Assembly: GCA_900544965.1 (NCBI GenBank) | Contig: UQXE01000019.1 | Span: 1 to 40,744, forward strand | Origin: an uncultured Eubacteriales bacterium | GTDB lineage: Bacteria; Bacillota; Clostridia; Christensenellales; CAG-138 | Direction: 5' to 3' | DNA length: 40,744 bases | Shown here: one piece after another, positions 1-6,709 of the stretch | Numbering within the stretch: position 1 is the first letter of the stretch | Layout of the letters: each line of letters starts with the position of its first letter | Position numbers and translations under genes: made by a program | The notes under the pieces: model-generated | What the model was told of the DNA's origin: nothing | The model's database searches: none | What the model saw: the letters and a program-made list of their open reading frames with translations, nothing else

Positions 1-49
1 GGAGTTCTTAGAACCTTTTTTGCAAAAAAGGTTCTAAGCCGCCGGAGGC
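1..49. repeat. 49-bp hairpin repeat, left copy
   Basis: Positions 7-38 form a perfect 32-bp palindrome (arms CTTAGAACCTTTTTT and its complement, GC centre), preceded by GGAGTT and followed by a GCCGGAGGC tail. The same unit occurs in inverted orientation at 40516-40564 with about two mismatches. RNA from it would fold into a terminator-like hairpin. It is probably a dispersed repeat, and it may mark an assembly break because the window starts exactly on it. Confidence 0.8.
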
Positions 50-63
50 AATTATTAAAATCC

Positions 64-96
64 GTAATTGCGAGCGGCGTGTACGGCCAAAATTAC
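64..96. repeat. Hairpin presenting a GCGGCGTGTACGG loop
   Basis: GTAATT (64-69) and AATTAC (91-96) are complementary and enclose GCGGCGTGTACGG (74-86). A near-identical 13-mer, GCGGCATGTACGG, sits in the loop of another hairpin at 40623-40651. The shared loop in two unrelated stems suggests a second small repeat family. Function unknown. Confidence 0.5.
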
Positions 97-279
97 ACCT
101 TCTGAGCTGGATTTGCAGTCAAGAGCGGCGGCGCTTTCATATTAATGTAGAATCCTTTCACCTCATTAATTGAGCCTAAAATCTGTCCCATACGTTTGTA
201 TTTAATAAAAGCCTTGGAAATTGATGTTATTCTAGTTATACTATATGCCGAATATATAAACCTTTAGCCCTAGTCCGGC

Positions 280-308
280 TTGACGCTTTATTACTGTGGT
301 GTTACCAT
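280..308 (+). promoter_or_regulatory. Possible sigma-A promoter for megL
   Basis: TTGACG (280-285) is followed after 17 bp by TACCAT (303-308). The -35 is good and the -10 weak. It would give a leader of about 55 nt. The rest of 97-371 shows nothing I recognise; in particular no S-box or SAM riboswitch core was seen upstream of this methionine-degrading gene. Confidence 0.35.
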
Positions 309-371
309 AGAAATATAAAATTTCGGCATAATTCACGTGCTAATAGCAAAACATTTAAGGAGGACACAGCC

Positions 372-1577
372 ATGTCAAGCGACATGTACAAGGGCTTTTC
401 TACCAAACAGATCCACACGGCGCATGTGGATATACCGGGCATCAACCCCCTAGCTACTCCGATATTTCAAACATCAACCTTTGTGTTTGACAACACCGAA
501 CAGGGCGCCCGCCGCTTTAGGGGGGATGAGTCGGGCTACATATATACACGGCTGGGCAATCCTAATGCCAACCAGCTCGGAGAAAAGATCGCCGTTTTGG
601 AAAACGGCGAAGCGGGTATGGTGATGAGCTCCGGCATGGGCGCCATAACCACCGTGGTATGGACAGCGTTAAAGGCCGGAGACCATCTACTTGCCGACGA
701 CGCCCTTTACGGATGCACGTTCTCCTATTTTACCCATGGTTTAACCCGTTTCGGCGTGGAAGTAACCCTTGTCGACTTTCAGGATATTGACGCCGTTAAG
801 GCAAACCTGCGTGAAAACACAAAGGTCTTGTATTTTGAAACGCCGACAAACCCCAACCTCAAGCTTGTTGATATAACAGCAATCAGTGAAATTGCGCACA
901 AACATAATCCTGATATTAAGGTTATCGTAGACAATACCTTCTGTACTCCGTATCTTCAAAGGCCGCTTGATATGGGCGCTGACGTGGTAATTCACAGCGC
1001 TACAAAGTATTTAAACGGCCATGGCGACGTTATTGCGGGCATGGCTGCCGGCAAGGTTGACTTTATTGCCGAATGCTCCATGTTTGGCCTTAAGGACATG
1101 ACCGGCGCCGTTATAGGCCCGTTTGAGGCGTTTTTGATAAACCGCGGACTCAAAACGCTGGATATCCGCGTTAAAAAGCACTGCGAAAGCGCCCTTGAAA
1201 TTGCAAAGTATCTTGAGAACCATCCGATGGTCAAACGTGTATATTATCCCGGCCTGAAATCCCATCCTCAGCATGAGCTTGCCCTCAAGCAGATGAAAAA
1301 CGGCTTCGGCGGAATAATCTCGTTTGAGCTTAACGCGACAAAGGATGAAAGTGAGCGGTTTATTAACGCCCTGAAGCTATGCACCTTGGCCGTAAGCCTC
1401 GGCGACGCCGAAACGCTTATAGAGCATCCGGCTTCAATGACCCACAGCACATACACGCCTGAAGCGCTGGAAGCGGCCGGAATATCGGAATCCCTTATCC
1501 GTCTCAGCGTGGGACTCGAAGATGTTGAGGATATAATCGATGACCTTGATATGGGCTTGAAGCTCATCACTCGTTAA
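372..1577 (+). CDS. megL: Methionine gamma-lyase (PLP-dependent)
   Basis: This 401-aa enzyme belongs to the Cys/Met metabolism PLP family (fold type I). It would split L-methionine into methanethiol, 2-oxobutyrate and ammonia in the cytoplasm. PLP is bound through Lys212 in SATKYLNGHGD, with the DNTF motif at 187-190. The YGCTF motif around Cys115 is the position typical of methionine gamma-lyases, where cystathionine gamma-synthases and beta-lyases usually lack this cysteine. AGGAGG at 358-363 fixes the ATG. Full family length (about 400 aa). It is monocistronic, closed by a hairpin at 1598-1641. Cystathionine or homocysteine gamma-lyase activity cannot be excluded from sequence. Family membership is seen directly; the exact substrate is inferred from the cysteine. 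Confidence 0.85.
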   Translation: MSSDMYKGFSTKQIHTAHVDIPGINPLATPIFQTSTFVFDNTEQGARRFRGDESGYIYTRLGNPNANQLGEKIAVLENGEAGMVMSSGMGAITTVVWTALKAGDHLLADDALYGCTFSYFTHGLTRFGVEVTLVDFQDIDAVKANLRENTKVLYFETPTNPNLKLVDITAISEIAHKHNPDIKVIVDNTFCTPYLQRPLDMGADVVIHSATKYLNGHGDVIAGMAAGKVDFIAECSMFGLKDMTGAVIGPFEAFLINRGLKTLDIRVKKHCESALEIAKYLENHPMVKRVYYPGLKSHPQHELALKQMKNGFGGIISFELNATKDESERFINALKLCTLAVSLGDAETLIEHPASMTHSTYTPEALEAAGISESLIRLSVGLEDVEDIIDDLDMGLKLITR

Positions 1578-1597
1578 TTCTCTATGAACTAAGCTTG

Positions 1598-1641
1598 AAT
1601 AAACCGACCGGTTTATGCTTTTATAATCCGGTCGTTTTATT
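1598..1641 (+). terminator. Terminator of megL
   Basis: AATAAA-C-CGACCGG pairs with CCGGTCG-T-TTTATT, giving a 13-bp stem with one mismatch and a T-rich right arm, 20 nt after the megL stop codon. Confidence 0.8.
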
Positions 1642-1723
1642 GTTTAAGCCTATATTAACCTTCCATCATATATATAGTCTATTATGGTTGGTCCCTTTAG
1701 CTTATCAAATATCCGTGGCATTG

Positions 1724-1761
1724 CCCTGATCATGGCCTGCGGCTTCAGGCCATGATCAGGG
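1724..1761. terminator. Perfect 15-bp stem between converging genes
   Basis: CCCTGATCATGGCCT (1724-1738) is exactly complementary to 1747-1761 with an 8-nt loop, and TATTTATTT follows on the plus strand. It lies 3 bp past the stop of the minus-strand gene at 1765, so it can end transcripts from either side. Confidence 0.7.
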
Positions 1762-1764
1762 TAT

Positions 1765-2388
1765 TTATTTGCTATGGTCTGGCCTGAATTCTAAAACCCT
1801 GCCAGGTTCCGCTATGTCATCTTTGTATTCGAAGCCTTCATCGGACGGAGGCGCCCCTATGTATTTTGCGAATACCTCTACATATCTGTTGCTGAACGTT
1901 ACATTCGTTATTTCGGAATACATTACCCTGGTAGGGTATTCGTCCCAAATGCCATTGGCGTCAAAATGCCATATATAAACGCCTGTTTTTCCAACGCGCA
2001 TTACCTTGCCTATGACAAAAAAGCCATCCTCATCATACGTCTTTCGTTCAGCAATAACATATCTCCCCTGATCCTCCAGCCACTTAAACGAGGAATACCA
2101 ATCCGTTATATCTATATCCGGAGTCTCAATGGAATTTATTATCCCCTCTTCATACAGAATTGTCTGAAAGGCGGGCGGGGCCAGCACGAAGTCCTCAACA
2201 TCCTTTATACGGCTTATTGAATAGCCGTCAAGCATAAACTCGTCCTCAAACGCGGAAAGGAACAGCCTTTCGCTTGATTTGAGCGGGATTAGGTACTCAT
2301 CAAAGCCGTCATGCGAAAAATAAACCTTACATAACAGCTTTCTCAACTCGGCTTCAACGAGAAACAGCTTTAGCTCTGATCTAGTCAT
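1765..2388 (-). CDS. Unknown 207-aa protein downstream of exonuclease III
   Basis: I do not recognise the family. The ATG at 2388 is preferred over the in-frame GTG at 2406 because GGAG lies 5 nt upstream of it. The protein is soluble, with no signal peptide or membrane segment, acidic and rich in aromatic residues. The N-terminal half (about 1-100) is helical with many Leu and Phe. The C-terminal half, from FFVIGKVMRVG onward, looks like a small beta-barrel (alternating hydrophobic strands, HFDANGIWDEYPTRV, NRYVEVFAKYI), possibly SH3- or Sm-like. The gene begins 19 bp after the exonuclease III stop and is probably co-transcribed with it, so a nucleic-acid-related role is possible but unproven. 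Confidence 0.6.
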   Translation of the reverse strand: MTRSELKLFLVEAELRKLLCKVYFSHDGFDEYLIPLKSSERLFLSAFEDEFMLDGYSISRIKDVEDFVLAPPAFQTILYEEGIINSIETPDIDITDWYSSFKWLEDQGRYVIAERKTYDEDGFFVIGKVMRVGKTGVYIWHFDANGIWDEYPTRVMYSEITNVTFSNRYVEVFAKYIGAPPSDEGFEYKDDIAEPGRVLEFRPDHSK

Positions 2389-2407
2389 ACAGTCTCCACA
2401 GTCCACA

Positions 2408-3220
2408 TTATACAGATATAGTATGCATATTCATAGCTTCTTCGTGAACGGGAGCCGCCATCATGCCTTCATCCAGCTCCAAGCAGACCGGGCAGTGGTC
2501 GCTGCCCATTACTTCGGGCATAATTCTGCAGCCTGATATAGCGTCCTTAATCCGTTCACTGACTAAAAAATAATCGATTCTCCAGCCTATGTTTCTAGCC
2601 CTCGAATTCGCCATGTAGCTCCACCAGGTATACGCATCCGTAAGCTCCGGATATAAATGCCTGAACGCATCAACAAAGCCATACCCCAACAGCTCAGTGA
2701 ATTTATCCCTTTCAGCATCCGTAAAGCCAGCGTTATTTCGGTTTGTCTTTGGGTTTTTAAGGTCTATCTCCTTATGGGCAACGTTGAGATCGCCGCATAC
2801 TATCACCGGCTTTTTTCTGTCAAGCCCGCATAAATACCCTGCAAACACCTCCTCCCATGACATTCTGTAATCAAGCCTGGCAAGCTCCCTCTGAGAATTG
2901 GGGGTATATACGGTGACAAAATAATATTTCTCGTATTCAAGCGTAATTACGCGTCCCTCTGTGTCATAGTATGGGGCGTTAATACCAAAATGCACCGATA
3001 TAGGGGCGCGCTTTACGAAAACCGCCGTACCCGAGTATCCCTTCTTCTCCGCGCTATTGAAAAACTGCTCATAGCCGTCAAGGTCCAGCGATATCTGTCC
3101 AGGCTGGAGCTTGGTTTCCTGTACCGCAAATATATCCGCATCAATCGAATTGAAAAATTCCATAAAACCCTTGTTCATACATGCACGCAATCCATTTACA
3201 TTCCAAGTGCAAAAATTCAT
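2408..3220 (-). CDS. exoA: Exodeoxyribonuclease III (AP endonuclease)
   Basis: A 270-aa member of the exonuclease III/AP endonuclease family, which cuts DNA at abasic sites and trims 3' ends in base excision repair. It starts MNFCTWNVNGLR, the hallmark N-terminus with the metal- and active-site Asn, followed by VQETK (catalytic Glu35), GDLNVAH, DYFLVS and C-terminal SDHCPV (catalytic Asp-His). The ATG at 3220 is chosen because AGGAGGG precedes it and the family begins here; the open frame runs 17 codons further upstream without support. Length is normal. A promoter lies at 3242-3271. First gene of a likely two-gene operon with the unknown protein. Confidence 0.92.
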   Translation of the reverse strand: MNFCTWNVNGLRACMNKGFMEFFNSIDADIFAVQETKLQPGQISLDLDGYEQFFNSAEKKGYSGTAVFVKRAPISVHFGINAPYYDTEGRVITLEYEKYYFVTVYTPNSQRELARLDYRMSWEEVFAGYLCGLDRKKPVIVCGDLNVAHKEIDLKNPKTNRNNAGFTDAERDKFTELLGYGFVDAFRHLYPELTDAYTWWSYMANSRARNIGWRIDYFLVSERIKDAISGCRIMPEVMGSDHCPVCLELDEGMMAAPVHEEAMNMHTISV

Positions 3221-3241
3221 ACAAAACCCTCCTAAAGCTAC

Positions 3242-3271
3242 ATTGTAGCACAGGCCCTGGACATGAGGCAA
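3242..3271 (-). promoter_or_regulatory. Promoter of exoA
   Basis: On the minus strand, TTGCCT (3266-3271) and TACAAT (3242-3247) are separated by 18 bp, a good sigma-A match about 20 nt upstream of the exoA start codon. Confidence 0.65.
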
Positions 3272-3293
3272 TCTTGATTAAGGCTTTGTATGG

Positions 3294-3322
3294 TCAAATA
3301 TTTGAACATTTTTGAAAAATGT
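3294..3322. promoter_or_regulatory. Two abutting palindromes upstream of the ncRNA promoter
   Basis: TCAAATATTTGA (3294-3305) is a perfect palindrome and is followed at once by ACATTTTTGAAAAATGT (3306-3322), also symmetric. They end 1 bp before the -35 box at 3324. This is the expected place for an activator site or an AT-rich UP element. Confidence 0.5.
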
Positions 3323-3323
3323 A

Positions 3324-3352
3324 TTGCAAACTTGATTTTAAGGGATTATAAT
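3324..3352 (+). promoter_or_regulatory. Strong sigma-A promoter of the structured RNA
   Basis: TTGCAA (3324-3329), 17-bp spacer, TATAAT (3347-3352). The predicted start is near 3359-3360, a few bases before the closing stem of the structured RNA begins at 3364. Confidence 0.8.
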
Positions 3353-3359
3353 GAAAACG

Positions 3360-3590
3360 GTTATCCATGGTTTTAGGTCTGTGGTTGAAAATCGAAGCCA
3401 GTCGCAGGCAAAACGATCCACGTAAGCAGGCGAAATGCCGGTGAGCATGGTGCGGCTTAGAAGTAAGTCCGTCCGGGTGCGTAATACACACCCGAGAGAG
3501 ATAGTAGTGGGAAGCGAAAGCCCAGTAGCGAAACCTCCAGGCGGCGGATGTGGGGGCAAAGACCAGGTCAGCTGAAAGCATGGAAGCCAG
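3360..3590 (+). ncRNA. Structured noncoding RNA, raiA-motif-like
   Basis: A 230-nt stretch with no credible ORF but clear RNA architecture. An outer stem TCCATG (3364-3369) pairs with CATGGA (3579-3584), and GGTCT (3376-3380) pairs with AGACC (3560-3564). Inside are hairpins such as CGGGTG/CACCCG (about 3474-3494) and GGG-AGC-gaaa-GC-CCA (about 3509-3523). Purine-rich single-stranded motifs are abundant (GAAAATCGAAGCCAG, GAGAGAGATAGTAG, AGTAGCGAAACCTCC). Size, nested layout and these motifs fit my memory of the raiA RNA of Firmicutes and Actinobacteria, but I could not run a covariance model. A strong promoter precedes it and the zinc-ribbon gene follows at 3623, so it may be an independent RNA or a long 5' leader. 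A new class is the alternative. Confidence 0.65.
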
Positions 3591-3622
3591 AAACTATACT
3601 TTTTTAAGGGGATTATCAACAC

Positions 3623-3901
3623 ATGTTCCAGGACAAGACACTTATTTGTAGAGACTGTGGCGCGGAGTTCACGTTCACAGCAGGTGAGCAGGAATTTTAC
3701 GCAGAGAAGGGTTTCCAGAACGAACCCGTACGCTGCAAGAACTGCCGTACACAGCGCAAGGGCCAGCGCAATAGTGGTGAAAGGGAAATGTACGACGCGG
3801 TATGCGCACAGTGCGGTGCACCCACCAAATTGCCTTTCGTTCCTAAGAACGATAAGCCCGTATATTGCAGCGAATGTTTCCGTAGCAGGAGGCCCAACTA
3901 A
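3623..3901 (+). CDS. Double zinc-ribbon protein (CxxC-x17-CxxC)
   Basis: A 92-aa cytoplasmic protein with four CxxC knuckles: Cys9/12 and Cys38/41 form one zinc ribbon, and Cys61/64 and Cys82/85 form a second with the CxxC-x17-CxxC spacing known from uncharacterised small Firmicute proteins. The segment between them (RKGQRNSGEREM) is basic, so RNA or protein binding is plausible. AAGGGG lies 11-16 nt upstream of the ATG. No other promoter is visible between the structured RNA and this gene, so both are probably on one transcript. A terminator follows at 3943. The zinc-ribbon assignment is seen directly; the biological role is unknown. Confidence 0.85.
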   Translation: MFQDKTLICRDCGAEFTFTAGEQEFYAEKGFQNEPVRCKNCRTQRKGQRNSGEREMYDAVCAQCGAPTKLPFVPKNDKPVYCSECFRSRRPN

Positions 3902-3942
3902 TCCCCTTTGTCTCGCATGGCGTGATAAACGGTATTAGAACC

Positions 3943-3974
3943 AATCCCCCGTCGTAATCCGTCGGGGGATTTTC
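3943..3974 (+). terminator. Terminator after the zinc-ribbon gene
   Basis: AATCCCCCG pairs with CGGGGGATT around an 11-nt loop, followed by TTTCTATTT. It also sits downstream of the converging MATE gene. Confidence 0.8.
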
Positions 3975-4039
3975 TATTTGCTGCAACAGGGCACAAATAC
4001 GCTTTTATTTCATTTTTTATATCACTTAACCAGCTCATC

Positions 4040-5428
4040 TCAAAGATGCTTAATATGCTTGTTGTATATATTGAACAGAAGCGACGTGCTAAGGCCCAGC
4101 GAGACTACCTCAGCTATTGGGTAGGCATACCATACGGCATTTACGTCGTTTGTCGCTTTGGCCAAGATATAGGCCATGGGCAGTATAACTATAAGCTGCC
4201 TTGCAATGGTAACGATAAGGCTGTAAATCCCCTTTCCCAACGCCTGAAACATGGTTCCAAACATTATGCTAAGCGCCGCGAACGGGAAGCAAAGGCTTAT
4301 TGTCCTAAACGCTCTTATTCCCATCTCCATAAGGCTGTCCTGCGCGTTGAAAAGCGATAACAGTTGGGATGGGATCAGCTGGAACAACGCGACACCGATT
4401 AACATTACTATAATAGCGTATATACATCCATATTTCAGCGCCTGCATAAGCCTCGGCCTATTCTTAGCCCCATAGTTGTATGCCATTATCGGCATTGAAC
4501 CCGAGTTAAGGCCAAACACAGGCATAAATACAAACGATTGCAGCTTAAAGTATAGTCCAAGCACGGTAACCGCAGTTTCAGAAAAGCTGATCAGTATAGC
4601 GTTTAAACCTAGATTGGTCACGGAACCTACGGTTTGCATTACTATCGCCGGCAAGCCCACCTTATAGGTTTCTCTGATGGTGGTCGAATTTGGCTTAAAC
4701 AGAGAGATCCGCTTCCTTCCGTCAACCCTGTGCACCTTAAACAGCTTTACGTTTATGTGCTTTGATCTTTTCAGCAAAATTATCCCCAGCACCATACCTA
4801 CGGCTTGTCCGGCAACTGTCGCTGCGGCGGCTCCCGCAACGCCCATGGCTGGGAAGCCCAACAGTCCAAATATCATGATTGGGTCAAGAACTATGTTTAT
4901 AACCGCACCAACGAGCTGTATTATCATAGGATGCATCATGTTGCCGGTACCCTGCAGCGTTTTTTCGCACATGATCTGGATCATTGAGAATATACTCAGC
5001 GAGGAGCATATGGTAAGGTACGTTACGCTATCGTTGAGCATGGGTATATCATCGGTAAACATTGCAATGGCAGGCCTGGAAAGCGTAAGTCCGAGTATTC
5101 CAAACACTATGCCGCTTAATACGGCTAGGAACATGCCATTGCTTGCCGCCGAATCCGCTTCATGCTGCAACCCCTGTCCAAGCCGCCTTGATATAAGTGA
5201 ACAGCTGCCCACCGCCGTACCAACTGAAACACCTACCAGCAGCATCTGAAACGGAAACGCCAGGGTAACCGAGGTAAGCGCCCGTTCGCTCAGCATGGAC
5301 ACAAATACGCTGTCCACTATGTTGTATAACGCCATAACGAACATGGACAACATCATTGGAAGCGACATTTTGATTAATAGGGATGGGACATGATGCGATC
5401 CCATCTTGTTCTGGGGTATGCTTTCCAT
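4040..5428 (-). CDS. MATE-family efflux transporter
   Basis: A 462-aa membrane protein of the multidrug and toxic compound extrusion family (NorM/DinF type), which exports drugs or metabolites in exchange for Na+ or H+. About twelve hydrophobic segments are evident in two similar halves. The first half begins with MMLSMFVMALYNIVDSVFVS, the usual MATE signature in helix 1, and the start of the second half, GLPAIVMQTVGSVTNLGLNA, repeats the pattern after a cytoplasmic loop near residue 230 (HINVKLFKVHRVDGRKR). Length is typical. Monocistronic, with its own extended -10 promoter (5512-5540). The substrate cannot be predicted. Confidence 0.88.
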   Translation of the reverse strand: MESIPQNKMGSHHVPSLLIKMSLPMMLSMFVMALYNIVDSVFVSMLSERALTSVTLAFPFQMLLVGVSVGTAVGSCSLISRRLGQGLQHEADSAASNGMFLAVLSGIVFGILGLTLSRPAIAMFTDDIPMLNDSVTYLTICSSLSIFSMIQIMCEKTLQGTGNMMHPMIIQLVGAVINIVLDPIMIFGLLGFPAMGVAGAAAATVAGQAVGMVLGIILLKRSKHINVKLFKVHRVDGRKRISLFKPNSTTIRETYKVGLPAIVMQTVGSVTNLGLNAILISFSETAVTVLGLYFKLQSFVFMPVFGLNSGSMPIMAYNYGAKNRPRLMQALKYGCIYAIIVMLIGVALFQLIPSQLLSLFNAQDSLMEMGIRAFRTISLCFPFAALSIMFGTMFQALGKGIYSLIVTIARQLIVILPMAYILAKATNDVNAVWYAYPIAEVVSLGLSTSLLFNIYNKHIKHL

Positions 5429-5511
5429 ATATCTTCCAGCCTTTATTATGTTTGAAATTCAGCAGAGACGCGCTCCAATAAACCGGAGCCGCAAAAACCG
5501 CCTAATTATTT

Positions 5512-5540
5512 ATTATAGCATAATGTCATGATTATTGGAA
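5512..5540 (-). promoter_or_regulatory. Promoter of the MATE gene
   Basis: On the minus strand TATAAT (5512-5517) carries an upstream TGC (extended -10), and TTCCAA (5535-5540) lies 17 bp further up. A small hairpin, GCTCC/GGAGC (5472-5489), lies in the roughly 75-nt leader. Confidence 0.6.
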
Positions 5541-5582
5541 TTTGTATAACATATATTAACTCCCAGTGGAATAATCATATTA

Positions 5583-5619
5583 AAAAGCCGCGGCCTCATA
5601 TGAGGACACGGCGGCTTTT
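5583..5619 (-). terminator. Terminator of the sortase gene
   Basis: AAAAGCCGC pairs with GCGGCTTTT, with an internal CCTCATATGAGG palindrome. The T-run follows on the minus strand, 22 bp beyond the sortase stop codon. Confidence 0.8.
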
Positions 5620-5640
5620 GCAGCTTTTGACTAGCTGATG

Positions 5641-6393
5641 CTAACCAACCCTTACCGCGTGAACCACAAACCTTCCGTTCTGGTAATTGCTATGGTTACA
5701 GGTCGAAAGCGTTATAACTTCATCAGACTCGGTCACCTTTGTGTCAACGGGGTACATCGACAATTTGGCCAGATCGTTCATAAAACCGGCGAATCCAGCG
5801 TCGCTCTTAAAATCAACCTTCATATACCTTGCATCGTTCACATGCGTGTCATATGCGGCGAACACCTTATAAGTATAGTCCGTATCGCCGAATTTCACAG
5901 AGAATGTGCGGTGAGAATTATAAAAGGAGGCGTTTGAGTAGTTGTTTACATCGGCAAACATCGTTCCGCTTCGCATATTGTGGCCAAACAGTATCTTATG
6001 CTTGCTTTTCACATCGCAGCGGTAATCCAAAAAGATAGCGCCGGACTTTGAATTGTTGCGTTCAACGCTATGGTTTAGGTAGTACTTGTTCTCATCGCCG
6101 TCCGGGCACTTGACCAACGGATAATTAACCTTGGTGTTCTCAATTTTTATCCAACCAATTACATCTGAATTAAGCGCCCTGTACTCTTCATATGAAAGAA
6201 GTGGGGCCGGTGTGGCGTCGTCATGGCCGTCAAGTTCGTGAATAGGTATTTCAGTACCGGACGGTTGAGCGGTGTTGCCTGGATTGTTTACATCAATCTG
6301 TCCGCCCTCCTTCTTGCATCCACATCCAACAATAAACAGGTTTATTGCCACTAAAACAAGCGCAATTACGCTTATTGCATATGATCGCCTCAT
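5641..6393 (-). CDS. srtB: Class B sortase with lipoprotein-type N-terminus
   Basis: A 250-aa cysteine transpeptidase of the sortase B family, which joins secreted proteins with an NPxTN-like C-terminal signal to peptidoglycan. Catalytic residues are visible: His138 in LFGHNM, Cys232 in TLSTC and Arg241 in GRFVVHA. The N-terminal hydrophobic stretch (residues 6-23) ends in IVGC at Cys24, a lipobox followed by GCKK, so the enzyme may be lipid-anchored instead of using the usual uncleaved transmembrane anchor. Residues 25-65 form a Gly/Pro/Asp-rich linker. GGAGG precedes the ATG by 7 nt. No gene for a sortase substrate is adjacent, so the target is elsewhere. Confidence 0.9.
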   Translation of the reverse strand: MRRSYAISVIALVLVAINLFIVGCGCKKEGGQIDVNNPGNTAQPSGTEIPIHELDGHDDATPAPLLSYEEYRALNSDVIGWIKIENTKVNYPLVKCPDGDENKYYLNHSVERNNSKSGAIFLDYRCDVKSKHKILFGHNMRSGTMFADVNNYSNASFYNSHRTFSVKFGDTDYTYKVFAAYDTHVNDARYMKVDFKSDAGFAGFMNDLAKLSMYPVDTKVTESDEVITLSTCNHSNYQNGRFVVHAVRVG

Positions 6394-6487
6394 AGATTTC
6401 CTCCAAAAATTGAATTATTAAGGCCCCTTTCAGCCGTGCAACCGGGATTTCGCTCCATTATGCGAGGCCGGATGAGTCTATTTGCCA

Positions 6488-6516
6488 ATTATACAACAAT
6501 AATACCTTTATAACAA
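6488..6516 (-). promoter_or_regulatory. Promoter of the sortase gene
   Basis: Minus strand TTGTTA (6511-6516), 17-bp spacer, TATAAT (6488-6493), leaving a leader of about 90 nt. In the rest of the divergent region 6394-6709 I see only a weak -10-like TATACT at 6652-6657 for the plus-strand gene. Confidence 0.7.
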
Positions 6517-6709
6517 CGCAAAGGTTGCAGCGGCATAAATTATATATCTTATTGTCAATGCTGCCCTTGGTCAGCAGTATAATGCTGTTGATTGGCCGTG
6601 AATTTCCTTAAAATGACCAATTCTGTTCATGAAATATCCACGAGTTAGGATTATACTACTTTTAGGTGCGCTTGTCAAAGCTTAAATCTCGCCTAGCATA
6701 GGAGGTATT

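Noticed and set aside
1..371. SAM riboswitch upstream of megL
   Set aside because: No S-box core, kink-turn or SAM-II/III pattern could be found; the metK leader is also too short for one.
3294..3622. Two minus-strand ORFs of about 95 codons inside the structured RNA
   Set aside because: No ribosome site, composition unlike protein, and the region is better explained as an RNA with its own promoter.
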